Below are positions 28,396 to 36,279 of a stretch of 64,000 bases of DNA, piece by piece. A program made the position numbers and the translations under genes. Source of the stretch: CAVTJL01 sp963752325 (GTDB lineage: Bacteria > Pseudomonadota > Alphaproteobacteria > Geminicoccales > Geminicoccaceae); NCBI GenBank assembly GCA_963752325.1, contig CAVVXU010000005.1:868001-932000 (forward strand), in the 5' to 3' direction. Position 1 is the stretch's first letter; every line of letters begins with the position of its first letter. The notes under the pieces were generated by a model, which saw only the letters and a program-made list of their open reading frames with translations, had not been told where the DNA came from and made no database searches.

Positions 28396-29649
28396 CTACT
28401 TGTCCAGGGCCACCAGGGCGTAGATGGCGGCCATCGCGTTGAAGGCCATCAGCACGACGAGCGGGGTCAGTATATGGTGCAGGTGCCCGACAGCGCCCAG
28501 CACCAGCGCCACGCCCATGCCCAGGGTCCACATCATCGAGTTGGAGGTGCCGATGAGCGTGGGCCGGTCGTCTGCCGGCGCATGATCCGCCATGTAGGTG
28601 ATCTGCCCCTGGATGACGCCCTGCTCGCCCAGGGTCAGCAGCGCGAAGACGAACGCATGGAAATAGGCGATCTGCCACTGCTCGACGGCGTCGACGGCCA
28701 GGGTCAGAGCGCCGGCAAGCAGGGCCAGCAGAGCGCCGCCCACGATGCGGCCGCGGTTCGACCAAGGAGCCCACAACGGGCCGCTCAAGATCAGGCCAAT
28801 GCCGGTCGCGGTCACAAACACCGTGAGGTTTTGGGCGGTCGGATCGTGCAGCGTCGCAGCATGAATGGCGTAGAACGGGATCGCCAGCGTGACGCTCAGG
28901 AGGAGCGCATTGCTGATCAGCAGGCGACGAAGCCATGGGTAGGCGCGGACCAGCCCGAATCCGCGGCGCAGTTCCGCCACGGTGAACGGGCGGCGGATCG
29001 GGAGGCTCGGCTCCTCGCTGAGCGCTCCATAGGCCAGGATGACTCCGATCCACCCGGCGACGGCCATCCACAGGAGCATCACCTCATTCTCGGCAACGCT
29101 CGGCAGCAGCGTCAGGATGCCCAGCGACAGCAGCAGGGTGAGGCCACCGCCCAACGCGGCGCGATAGGCAACCAGCGATCCGCGATGCTCATGCTCCACG
29201 GTCTTGGCCAGGAGGTCCTCATAGCCGACGTTGAAGGCGCCATGGCTCATGCCGAACGCGATGACGCAAAGCGGCAGGATCATGCCGGCGGGGACAGGTG
29301 ACAGGCCGGCGGCACCGATGATCACCAGCAGCGCTGCCGCAAGGCCCAGACCGAACCCGGCAACGGGGCGCTTGCGCAGCGCGAAGCGTGGGATCAGCGG
29401 CGAGACCCCGAGCTGGGCGCTGATCAGGCCGAGCTGCAAGGCCGGTACCACGAGCGCGACGACGAAGTAGGCGACGCCCAGATGATTGGCGATCCAAGGC
29501 ACCACGAGACGCGTGTTGCCGAACTGCAGGGCGATGAACAGGAATCCGCCGCCCAGAAGATGGAGAGCGTAGTTCCTGCGCTGGTCGGCACGCTGCTTCA
29601 TGCAGGTTTTCTGGTCCCCGCCGCCTGCGCCCGATGCCCCTTTCGGCAT
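28396..29649 (-). CDS. MFS transporter, unassigned subfamily
   Basis: A 417-residue, about 12-helix major facilitator protein. It begins LHLLGGGFLFIALQFGNTRL and has loop segments LISAQLGVSPLIPRFALRKR and ILPLCVIAFGMSHGAFNVGY, with the second half starting RLLISNALLLSVTLAIPFYA. It lacks the ACS motif seen in the MFS protein at 24 kb. ATG 29649 is the longest start; ATG 29601, beginning MKQRADQRRN, is equally plausible since the 16 residues before it are low-complexity. Neither has a good ribosome site. It faces the metal transporter genes tail to tail, so a shared role (for instance release or uptake of a chelator) is only a guess. Confidence 0.82.
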   Translation of the reverse strand: MPKGASGAGGGDQKTCMKQRADQRRNYALHLLGGGFLFIALQFGNTRLVVPWIANHLGVAYFVVALVVPALQLGLISAQLGVSPLIPRFALRKRPVAGFGLGLAAALLVIIGAAGLSPVPAGMILPLCVIAFGMSHGAFNVGYEDLLAKTVEHEHRGSLVAYRAALGGGLTLLLSLGILTLLPSVAENEVMLLWMAVAGWIGVILAYGALSEEPSLPIRRPFTVAELRRGFGLVRAYPWLRRLLISNALLLSVTLAIPFYAIHAATLHDPTAQNLTVFVTATGIGLILSGPLWAPWSNRGRIVGGALLALLAGALTLAVDAVEQWQIAYFHAFVFALLTLGEQGVIQGQITYMADHAPADDRPTLIGTSNSMMWTLGMGVALVLGAVGHLHHILTPLVVLMAFNAMAAIYALVALDK

Positions 29650-29998
29650 GAGGTGCCCGGAGCACCAGCTAGCCGGCCGCCGCAGATCCCGTCAACGTCA
29701 CAACAATCGCTGCCGATATGAGGATCTGCGCCTGGAGGTGGCGTCAGACCGGGATGCGGGCAGTGATCGCGCGCGGCCTTCGCTTCGGCCTGCTCATGCC
29801 AGAGCCGGAGGCCTCCCGAGAGACGAATAGGCGAGCCCGTTGCGACGGCCCTGGAAGTCCCGAGCAATTCGAGCGATAATCACCTCTCCGGCGGAAAGAC
29901 CTTGCCGCCTGAAACCCTTGTGGCTGCAAGGGTGGTAGCTCCGATCAACGTTGAGCGACACGAGCGTCGAGCTCGTAGGTAACGAGGCTGGGGGGAAC
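29650..29998. other. Intergenic region, no gene seen
   Basis: About 350 bases between two divergent genes. Short open frames here show no codon bias or family match. The only structure noticed is a weak GGCGG/CCGCC pair near 29898-29917. It should hold promoters for both neighbours but no clear -35/-10 pair stands out. Confidence 0.5.
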
Positions 29999-31453
29999 AT
30001 GCGCACACGACTAAGCCGTGCCATCGCTGGGGGCGTGCTGGCCTGCCTTGCAGTGGCCGGGCCGGCCGCCTGGGCCGACAACCAGACGCCGACCACGACG
30101 CCCGTCACCCTGGGAGACGAGAGCCTGCCCTTCGGGCTGGAGCTGAAGCACGTCACGACCCCGGACACCCTGCCGACCTTGCAGGCGTTCGTGTCGGCCC
30201 AGTCAGGCAAGCTCTGGGTCCTCCTGGGCGGCCGTACCAACGGCCTCCACAACTTCACGACGGACCCGCTCGCGAACTTCCCGCCGAGCGCGCAGAACGA
30301 CCAAGTCTGGGTAATCGATCCCGACACCTGGCAGGTGTGGTCGCGCAAGCTCTCCGATTCCGGGCTGACGGAGGATCAGGTCGACCAGCTGGGGGCGACC
30401 AACTACGAGTGGGCGCAGGACGGCAAGACGCTCTACATCGTCGGCGGCTACGGCTATTCCCGCTCGGCCAAGGACTTCGTCACCTTTCCCTACATGACCG
30501 CGGTGGACGTGTCGGCGCTCGTGAAGTGGGTGCAAAAGCCGGCGAAGTCTCCGCCGCTCGAGAAGCTGATCCGGCAGACGACCGACGAGACCTTGCGCGT
30601 CACGGGCGGGCAGATGGCGCTATTCGGCAAGCGGGCCATCCTCGCCTTCGGCCAGGACTTCGCCGGCGGCTACTTCGCCGCGAACACCGTCCAGACCTAC
30701 ACCGGCCAGGTCCGCAGCTTCGACATCGTCGACAAGCATGGCGAGCTCAAGATCGACAATATCAGCGCCGACCCGGCCACGCCCGACCTCACGAACTTCC
30801 GCCGACGCGACTACGACTTGGTGCCCTTCATCGACAATGTGAAGGACAAGGAATCCGGCAACAAGGGCAAGAACAGGGTCGCCGCCCTGGCCGGCGTCTT
30901 CACCAGCTCGTTCGGGGTGTTTACAGTACCGGTCGAGATCGGCTCCGCGGGTACCCCGGTCCAGGCCGACCCCACCGCGGCCAGCACGTTCAAGCAGGGC
31001 ATGAACGGCTACGACTGCGCCACGTTGGCACTCTACAATTCGAAGACCGGTGCCACGCACATGCTTCTCCTCGGCGGGATCAGCTACGTCACCTACGACT
31101 TCACTGCGAACCAGTTCGTCAATGACTCCAACATCCCCTTCACGAGCGAGGTCACCGATCTCGTCCGGAACAGTGAGGGCGTCTACAGCCAGTATCTCTT
31201 CCGCAAGGGCTACCCCACGGTCAGCGGGCCGGATGTGCAGAGCTATCTCTTCGGCGCCAACGCGCACGTGTTCCTGGACCCGAAGATCAAGACGAAGGGC
31301 GACGACATCGTGGACCTGAAGTCGCTGGGCAAGAAGCCGGGCACCACCACCACTGTCGGCTGGGTGTTCGGAGGCATCGCCGCCGAGCAGCCGAACAACG
31401 GCGCCTCGGTGGCCTCCAACCAGGTCTTCGAGATCGACCTGACCCTGCACTAG
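29999..31453 (+). CDS. Secreted Kelch-like beta-propeller protein of unknown function
   Basis: A 484-residue exported protein. The signal peptide MRTRLSRAIAGGVLACLAVA ends at about AAWA/D. Several blade-like segments with paired glycines recur: GKLWVLLGGRTNGLHNFTTD, GKTLYIVGGYGYSRSAKDFV, ATHMLLLGGISYVTYDFTAN and TVGWVFGGIAAEQPNNGASV, with intervening DQVWVIDPDTWQVWSRKL. This resembles Kelch/galactose-oxidase propellers, but I recognise no catalytic motif. Start ATG 29999 follows GGGGGGAAC; an upstream in-frame start at 29951 lacks a ribosome site. A single short basic loop (KDKESGNKGKNR) sits mid-protein. It stands alone between convergent and divergent neighbours; its function cannot be read from context. 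Confidence 0.72.
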   Translation: MRTRLSRAIAGGVLACLAVAGPAAWADNQTPTTTPVTLGDESLPFGLELKHVTTPDTLPTLQAFVSAQSGKLWVLLGGRTNGLHNFTTDPLANFPPSAQNDQVWVIDPDTWQVWSRKLSDSGLTEDQVDQLGATNYEWAQDGKTLYIVGGYGYSRSAKDFVTFPYMTAVDVSALVKWVQKPAKSPPLEKLIRQTTDETLRVTGGQMALFGKRAILAFGQDFAGGYFAANTVQTYTGQVRSFDIVDKHGELKIDNISADPATPDLTNFRRRDYDLVPFIDNVKDKESGNKGKNRVAALAGVFTSSFGVFTVPVEIGSAGTPVQADPTAASTFKQGMNGYDCATLALYNSKTGATHMLLLGGISYVTYDFTANQFVNDSNIPFTSEVTDLVRNSEGVYSQYLFRKGYPTVSGPDVQSYLFGANAHVFLDPKIKTKGDDIVDLKSLGKKPGTTTTVGWVFGGIAAEQPNNGASVASNQVFEIDLTLH

Positions 31454-31480
31454 GCCGGGCCGGGAGGCTCGCCCTCGCTG

Positions 31481-32437
31481 CTAGCCGCCATTCAGCGTGG
31501 CGACGGCGAGGGCGAGCTCGCGCAGACGGGTGCGCAGCTCCAGAGGCTCCAACACCTCGACATGGCCGGCGAGGCTGAGGAGCTGGTCGGCCGTGGTGTC
31601 CGTGGGCTCAACCGGCAGGGTGACCTCGCACCAGCCGTCCTCGCCCACCGGGCCGAAGCTCGCCGCCGCCACCGCCGCGGCACCCAGCCGCCTGAGCCGC
31701 GCCGCGCCCTCGGCCGTCACGCGCAGCCTTGCCAGGTCGGTGAGAAGGCTGGTCTCGAACCGGTCCACGGTTCGCGACCACTCGGCTGCCAGATCGAAGC
31801 CGGCCGGGCGCTCGAACCTCTCCTCGAGCACCCTGGCCTCGGCGACGTTGCCGGCCTTGTAGGTTCTGATCCCGCCGGCGCTGCGCGCGACGAGGTACCA
31901 GTCGCCGGTCTTGAGCACGAGGCCCAGCGGCTCGACCTCGCGTGCTCGCGGCTCGCGCCGGCCGGTGTAGAGCATCGTCAGACGCCGCTGCTCCCAGACG
32001 GCGCGGGCGATGATCGGCAGGTCCGGCACCGGGCGCGGGCGGTGGAACCATTCGATGGGATCGACATGCAGCCGGGCGCCGATGCGGGAATTGTCGGGCC
32101 CCGCCGCCGGCAGCGCCGCCATCAGCTTGAGCTGGGCCGCCTGCAGCCGGTCGGCGAGGCCCAGCTCCATGGCAGCGCTCTTCAGCCCGGCGATCGAGAG
32201 CGTCTCGACCTCGTCGGAGGTCATGCCGGTGAGCCGCGTCCGGTAGCCGTCGAGGAGCGCGAAGCCGCCGCCGGCACCACGCTCGGCATAGATGGGCACG
32301 CCCGCGGCGCTGAGATCGTCGGCGTCGCGGTAGACGGTGCGCACCGAGACCTCGAGCTCATCGGCCAGCGCCTGCGCCGTGACGCGGCCCCGCGCCTGGA
32401 GGAGCAGGAGCATCGAGAGAAGCCGGCTCGCGCGCAT
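31481..32437 (-). CDS. WYL-domain transcriptional regulator (YafY family)
   Basis: DNA-binding regulator of 318 residues. The N-terminal winged helix is MLLLLQARGRVTAQALADEL with EVSVRTVYRDADDLSAAGVP, and YAERGAGGGFALLDGYRTRL is the family's linker. The WYL region reads RRLTMLYTGRREPRAREVEP followed by LGLVLKTGDWYLVARSAGGI. It is divergent from a small NTF2-like gene, with a symmetric CTGACA-N5-TGTCAG between them. Such regulators typically repress the gene they face. Confidence 0.9.
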   Translation of the reverse strand: MRASRLLSMLLLLQARGRVTAQALADELEVSVRTVYRDADDLSAAGVPIYAERGAGGGFALLDGYRTRLTGMTSDEVETLSIAGLKSAAMELGLADRLQAAQLKLMAALPAAGPDNSRIGARLHVDPIEWFHRPRPVPDLPIIARAVWEQRRLTMLYTGRREPRAREVEPLGLVLKTGDWYLVARSAGGIRTYKAGNVAEARVLEERFERPAGFDLAAEWSRTVDRFETSLLTDLARLRVTAEGAARLRRLGAAAVAAASFGPVGEDGWCEVTLPVEPTDTTADQLLSLAGHVEVLEPLELRTRLRELALAVATLNGG

Positions 32438-32460
32438 TTTCGAGGCCCGCCCGCCGATAG

Positions 32461-32477
32461 CTGACAGAGGATGTCAG
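32461..32477. promoter_or_regulatory. Candidate operator of the WYL regulator
   Basis: CTGACA, five bases, TGTCAG: a perfect 6-base dyad starting 24 bases upstream of the regulator ATG and about 100 bases before the NTF2-like gene. It is the only clear symmetric site in the shared control region. Confidence 0.5.
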
Positions 32478-32574
32478 GTAGGCCCTGCTAGACCTGTCGA
32501 TCAAGAGGGCAGCGAGCCTCGGGCGGGCGGGTGGCTCGGGGTCTCGAGGTCGAGGAACGCTCGGGAGACGGTCC

Positions 32575-32940
32575 GTGGTCGACATGGTCGAGCTGGTCAG
32601 CAGGTACGTGGCGCTGTGGAACGAGGCGGATGCGGAGCGGCGGCGCATGGCCATCGCCGAGCTTTGGGCCAGGGACGCGATCCACTGCACGCGCTCGCTC
32701 GAGGCACGCGGCCACGAGGGGCTGGAGCAGCGCGTGGCCGACGCCTATGCGCGGTTCGTCGCGACGGGCGAGTTCCGCTTCGCCCTGGCCGGGGAGGCGG
32801 ACGGCCACCATGACGGCGTCAGGTTCCGCTGGCGGATGGTCCGCACCTTCGACGAGGCCGTGGTGGCCGAGGGCTTTGACTTTCTCCTGATCGACCGGGA
32901 CGGGCGGATCAGGGCCGACTACCAGTTCGTCGAGCAGTAG
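32575..32940 (+). CDS. NTF2-like / SnoaL-like small protein
   Basis: A 121-residue cone-fold protein of the NTF2/SnoaL superfamily: LVSRYVALWNEADAERRRMA with IAELWARDAIHCT at the start and FRWRMVRTFDEAVVAEGFDF with LLIDRDGRIRADYQFVEQ at the end. The family includes isomerases, hydrolases and non-catalytic binding proteins, so no reaction is proposed. Start GTG 32575 (GGAG upstream) or ATG 32584. It is divergent from the WYL regulator, its likely controller. Confidence 0.8.
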   Translation: MVDMVELVSRYVALWNEADAERRRMAIAELWARDAIHCTRSLEARGHEGLEQRVADAYARFVATGEFRFALAGEADGHHDGVRFRWRMVRTFDEAVVAEGFDFLLIDRDGRIRADYQFVEQ

Positions 32941-32944
32941 CGCC

Positions 32945-33853
32945 TCAGGCCGGGCGGCGGCGCGCCAGGACGAGGGCGACGCCGCCGGCTCCGACGAGAA
33001 GGCCCAGAAGGGCGAGGCCCGACATGGTCTCGCCCAGGAGCAGCCAGGCGAGCAGGGCCGCCCCGCCCGGCACGAGGTAGAGGAGGCTCGTGACGCGGGC
33101 GGCCTCGCCCCTGCGGATCATGAGGTTCAAGAGGCTCACGGCGACGATCGAGTTGCCCAGCACGAGATAGGCGAAGGCCCAGCCGAAGGTGGGTGTCCAG
33201 ACGATCCGCGGCGTCTCGAGCAGGAGGGCTGCGGGGATCGCGAAGGCCGCGGCCGCGGCGAACTGGATGACGCCGCCGGTCCAAAGGTCGAACACCGGGC
33301 AGAAGCGCTTTTGGAAGAGGGTGCCGACCGTGATCGCGAGCAGTGCCCCGATAGCCCAGAAGACGGCGCCGGGCGTGCCGATGCCGGCCGCGAGCTTGGT
33401 GCCGAGCACCAGAGCCACGCCCAAGAAGCCCAGAACGAGCCCAATCCATTGGCGGGGCGTCACGCGCTCGCCCAGAAGGCGCCCCGCGACGCAGGCGGTG
33501 AGCACCGGCTGCAGGGCGAGGAGCAAGGCCATGGGCCCGGCCGCCATGCCCCGGGCGAAGGAGAGATAGCTCCCGGTGAAATAGAAGCCTTGGATCAGAA
33601 GGCCCGAGACGGCGATCGGCAGCACCTCCTCCCAGCGGCGCGGCCAGGGTGCGCGGAGCGCCATCGCCACGGCCAGGAAGATCAGCAAGGTAAGAGCAAA
33701 GCGGACGGCGACGAGGGTGATGGGCGGGCAGAACTGGACGGCGGTCCTGGCCGCCACATAGCCGCCCGACCAGAGGCAGAGGAACAAAAGAGGGGCTGCC
33801 CGCTCCGGCGCCATAGCCACCGCACGTCGCGGCCGCGTCGGGGGCTGCGGCAT
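32945..33853 (-). CDS. DMT-family transporter (EamA-like)
   Basis: Drug/metabolite exporter of 302 residues with two EamA halves and about ten membrane helices. The first half starts PLLFLCLWSGGYVAARTAVQ and contains LSFARGMAAGPMALLLALQP; the second half contains YLVLGNSIVAVSLLNLMIRR and LYLVPGGAALLAWLLLGETM. ATG 33853 is the longest sensible start; ATG 33814 (MAPERAAP) is the alternative. Its stop lies 4 bases beyond the NTF2-like stop, convergent. Substrate unknown. Confidence 0.9.
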   Translation of the reverse strand: MPQPPTRPRRAVAMAPERAAPLLFLCLWSGGYVAARTAVQFCPPITLVAVRFALTLLIFLAVAMALRAPWPRRWEEVLPIAVSGLLIQGFYFTGSYLSFARGMAAGPMALLLALQPVLTACVAGRLLGERVTPRQWIGLVLGFLGVALVLGTKLAAGIGTPGAVFWAIGALLAITVGTLFQKRFCPVFDLWTGGVIQFAAAAAFAIPAALLLETPRIVWTPTFGWAFAYLVLGNSIVAVSLLNLMIRRGEAARVTSLLYLVPGGAALLAWLLLGETMSGLALLGLLVGAGGVALVLARRRPA

Positions 33854-33899
33854 GGTCACCGCGCCAAAGGCACGGCGATCGGGCCGGCGGCCTCGCGTC

Positions 33900-34892
33900 T
33901 CAACGACGCCGCGCCAGATCCCGGCAGAGCGCCAGGAGGCCGAGCGGAAAGCCGGGGTCGATGGCGAAGGCCAGGGCGAGGAGCGGGATACCCGGATAGA
34001 CCACCCACCAGTCCGGGCCGCCGCTCGCGAGATTGATGGCGGCCAGGAGCAGCACGACGAGGACGAGCTGCACGGCCGAATGGCGACGCCGCGGCAGTCG
34101 GGTCCGGACGGCGGCACTGCTGAGCGCGGCGAAGCCGATGCCGATCGCCGGCCAGACGAGCCAGCCCAGGCCCGCGATCGGGGCCGCGATGAGCAGGGCG
34201 AGGGCAAAGAGCCCGAGCCGCAGCGGCCGCCCCTCGCGCCATGTGCCGACCGTCGTCTCGCCGGCGCCACCCGGGGCCGGCTGCTCCCGCCGCGTGGATT
34301 CCGCCCGGCGCTCCCGGTCGTGCGGCTCGAATGTGACATCCGGGGCACCCTCGCCGCCCAGGCGGATGCGCCAGACGGGGATCTCCCGGTCGATGTTCTT
34401 GACCTGGCGGTCGCCCAGCCAGTCGTAGCCGATGTCGAGCTTGCCGCGGACGAGCTCGTGGACTGTGCCGGAGATGAGAATGCCGCCCGGCTCGGCCAGC
34501 GTCTGGAGGCGGGCGGCCACATTGACGCCCTCGCCGAAGAGATCGCCGCCCTCGACCATCACGTCGCCGAGGTTGAGGCCGATGCGCATGGCCATGCGGC
34601 GGTCGCCCGGCAGGCCAGCGTTGCGGGCGCCCAGCTCCTGCTGGATCTCGACGGCGCAGCGCACCGCCTCCACGACGCTCGGGAACTCGGCCAGCACGCC
34701 GTCGCCCGCGGTGTTGGCGATGCGGCCGCGATGGCGCTCGACCAGCCCGCCCAGGAGCCGGCGGCAGTCGCGCAGGCGCTCGAGCGTGCCGGCCTCGTCC
34801 CGCTCCATCAGGCGGGTATAGCCGGCGATGTCGGCGGCAAGGATGGTCGTGAGCTTGCGCTCGATGCGGGCGCCGGCCTCGCGCTCCGTCAT
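33900..34892 (-). CDS. Class III adenylate/guanylate cyclase with C-terminal membrane domain
   Basis: A 330-residue nucleotide cyclase. The catalytic domain (residues ~12-180) opens with KLTTILAADIAGYTRLMERD. Both metal-binding aspartates are present (Asp21 in ADIAG and Asp64 in NTAGDGVLAEF), followed by GLNLGDVMVEGGDLFGEGVN and VAARLQTLAEPGGILISG. A charged linker leads to about four membrane helices from residue ~225, ending in WWVVYPGIPLLALAFAI, the small 2TM module seen in signalling proteins. So the cyclase is N-terminal and the membrane part C-terminal. It is divergent from the cupin gene with 154 bases between them. Confidence 0.9.
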   Translation of the reverse strand: MTEREAGARIERKLTTILAADIAGYTRLMERDEAGTLERLRDCRRLLGGLVERHRGRIANTAGDGVLAEFPSVVEAVRCAVEIQQELGARNAGLPGDRRMAMRIGLNLGDVMVEGGDLFGEGVNVAARLQTLAEPGGILISGTVHELVRGKLDIGYDWLGDRQVKNIDREIPVWRIRLGGEGAPDVTFEPHDRERRAESTRREQPAPGGAGETTVGTWREGRPLRLGLFALALLIAAPIAGLGWLVWPAIGIGFAALSSAAVRTRLPRRRHSAVQLVLVVLLLAAINLASGGPDWWVVYPGIPLLALAFAIDPGFPLGLLALCRDLARRR

Positions 34893-35046
34893 GCCCTGCC
34901 CATCCCTCCTTCGCGACGCCTGCGGCGGATCGGCGGTCGCGCTGCGCCTCGTGGGCTTCTACAACGCCCTGATGCTGCGGTGCCACCCCGAGGTGGCCCG
35001 CCATGCGTGGCGGCGCCGACCCGGTGCCCAGGACAAGGAGCCCGGC

Positions 35047-35514
35047 ATGAGCGACACCCATCCCGACTGGCGCACCCAGGGGGTGCGCGTGATCCGAGCC
35101 GGCGAGCTCGACACCAACACGGCGCAGACCCCGGGCATGAGCCGTGCGGCCGCCATCACCGCCGCCAAGGCGGGTGCCCAGAAGATCTGGGCCGGCACGG
35201 TGACGATTCACCCGGACGCCAAGACCGGCGCCCACCATCACGGCGAGCTCGAGAGCGTCATCTACGTTCTCAAGGGCAAGGCGCGGATGCGCTGGGGCGA
35301 CCATCTCGAGTTCGTGGCCGAGGCGGGCCCCGGCGACTTCATCTTCGTGCCGCCCTACGCGCCGCACCAGGAGATCAACGCCTCGGCCGGCGAGCCGCTC
35401 GAATGCGTGGTGGTGCGCAGCGACCAGGAGGCGGTCGTCGTCAATCTCGACATCGAGCCCGTCGAGAAGCCGGAGAGCGTCTTCTGGACCGACTCGATCC
35501 ACAAGCATCCCTGA
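35047..35514 (+). CDS. Cupin-domain protein
   Basis: A 155-residue single-cupin protein. Motif 1 is GAHHHGELESVIYVLKGKAR (three consecutive His plus Glu as metal ligands) and motif 2 is PGDFIFVPPYAPHQEIN. AAGGAG lies six bases before ATG 35047. Such proteins often bind Fe, Mn or Zn and act as isomerases, dioxygenases or sensors; nothing nearby decides which. Confidence 0.88.
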   Translation: MSDTHPDWRTQGVRVIRAGELDTNTAQTPGMSRAAAITAAKAGAQKIWAGTVTIHPDAKTGAHHHGELESVIYVLKGKARMRWGDHLEFVAEAGPGDFIFVPPYAPHQEINASAGEPLECVVVRSDQEAVVVNLDIEPVEKPESVFWTDSIHKHP

Positions 35515-35736
35515 GCCCGTGTCGCCGGCCGCAAGAAGCGACGGCAACAAGGCGGGCTGCCACCTCTACCGAAAGTAGCGCCAGCCACAGCCCGCAACCC
35601 ATCGGCCGGACACCTCGCGAGCGCTCTGGGCAGGCAGGCAGGCGGAGACTATCATGACGCGCGAGCTGCAAGAGAAGAGCTCAGGGGGCGTAACCTGCAG
35701 TGCAACGACGCCGCTCCCCGGAGCCGGGAGATACTT

Positions 35737-36276
35737 ATGCCGTACAGCCTTCGCAACAGTCGATATCCAGCCCTGGTCAGCTTGCGGTCACTGGTCCTGG
35801 CGACGCTGCTCATGATCCCGTGCGTACTCGCCCCCGCGGCCGCCCATGCCGATGAGCAGCGCACGATCCTGACGGTGACCGGCAACATCTCCGAGGGCGG
35901 CGCCGACCACAAGAAGACCTACACCCTCGCGAGCCTGGAGAAGCTCGGCACCATGAACCTCGTGACCAAGACGCCGTTCACGCCGCAGCCGGTGCACTTC
36001 ACCGGCGTGCTCCTGCGCACCCTGCTGAGCGCCGTGGGCGCCAAGGGCACGAGCCTCCACGCGATGGCGCTGAACGACTATGCGGTCGACGTGCCGATCG
36101 TCGACGTGGAGAAGTACGACGTGCTGCTCGCCACCCGCATCGACGGCGAGCCGATGCGCATCCGCGAGAAGGGGCCGCTCTGGATCATCTATCCCTGGAG
36201 CCAGCACCCGGAGCTGTCGGGCCCCGTCTACGAGTTCCGATCGATCTGGCAGGTCCGCTCGCTGGATGTCCGCTGA
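35737..36276 (+). CDS. Periplasmic molybdopterin-fold (sulfite-oxidase-like) protein
   Basis: A 179-residue exported protein with signal peptide (core LVLATLLMIPCVLAPAAAHA). The mature part matches the oxidoreductase molybdopterin-binding (SUOX) fold in short form: ILTVTGNISEGGADHKKTYT, SLEKLGTMNLVTKTPFT, VHFTGVLLRTLLSAVGAKG, MALNDYAVDVPIVDVEKYDV and PLWIIYPWSQHPELSG. It lacks the catalytic cysteine region of full sulfite oxidases, so enzymatic activity is doubtful and a ligand-binding role is likely. GGGAG is 8 bases before ATG 35737. The hybrid kinase starts 4 bases after its stop, so the two are cotranscribed. Confidence 0.78.
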   Translation: MPYSLRNSRYPALVSLRSLVLATLLMIPCVLAPAAAHADEQRTILTVTGNISEGGADHKKTYTLASLEKLGTMNLVTKTPFTPQPVHFTGVLLRTLLSAVGAKGTSLHAMALNDYAVDVPIVDVEKYDVLLATRIDGEPMRIREKGPLWIIYPWSQHPELSGPVYEFRSIWQVRSLDVR

Positions 36277-36279
36277 CCG

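Noticed and set aside
34519..34892. Cyclase gene as a pseudogene because of divergent upstream ORFs
   Set aside because: Both metal aspartates and the full catalytic domain are intact from ATG 34892; overlapping plus-strand frames are shadows.
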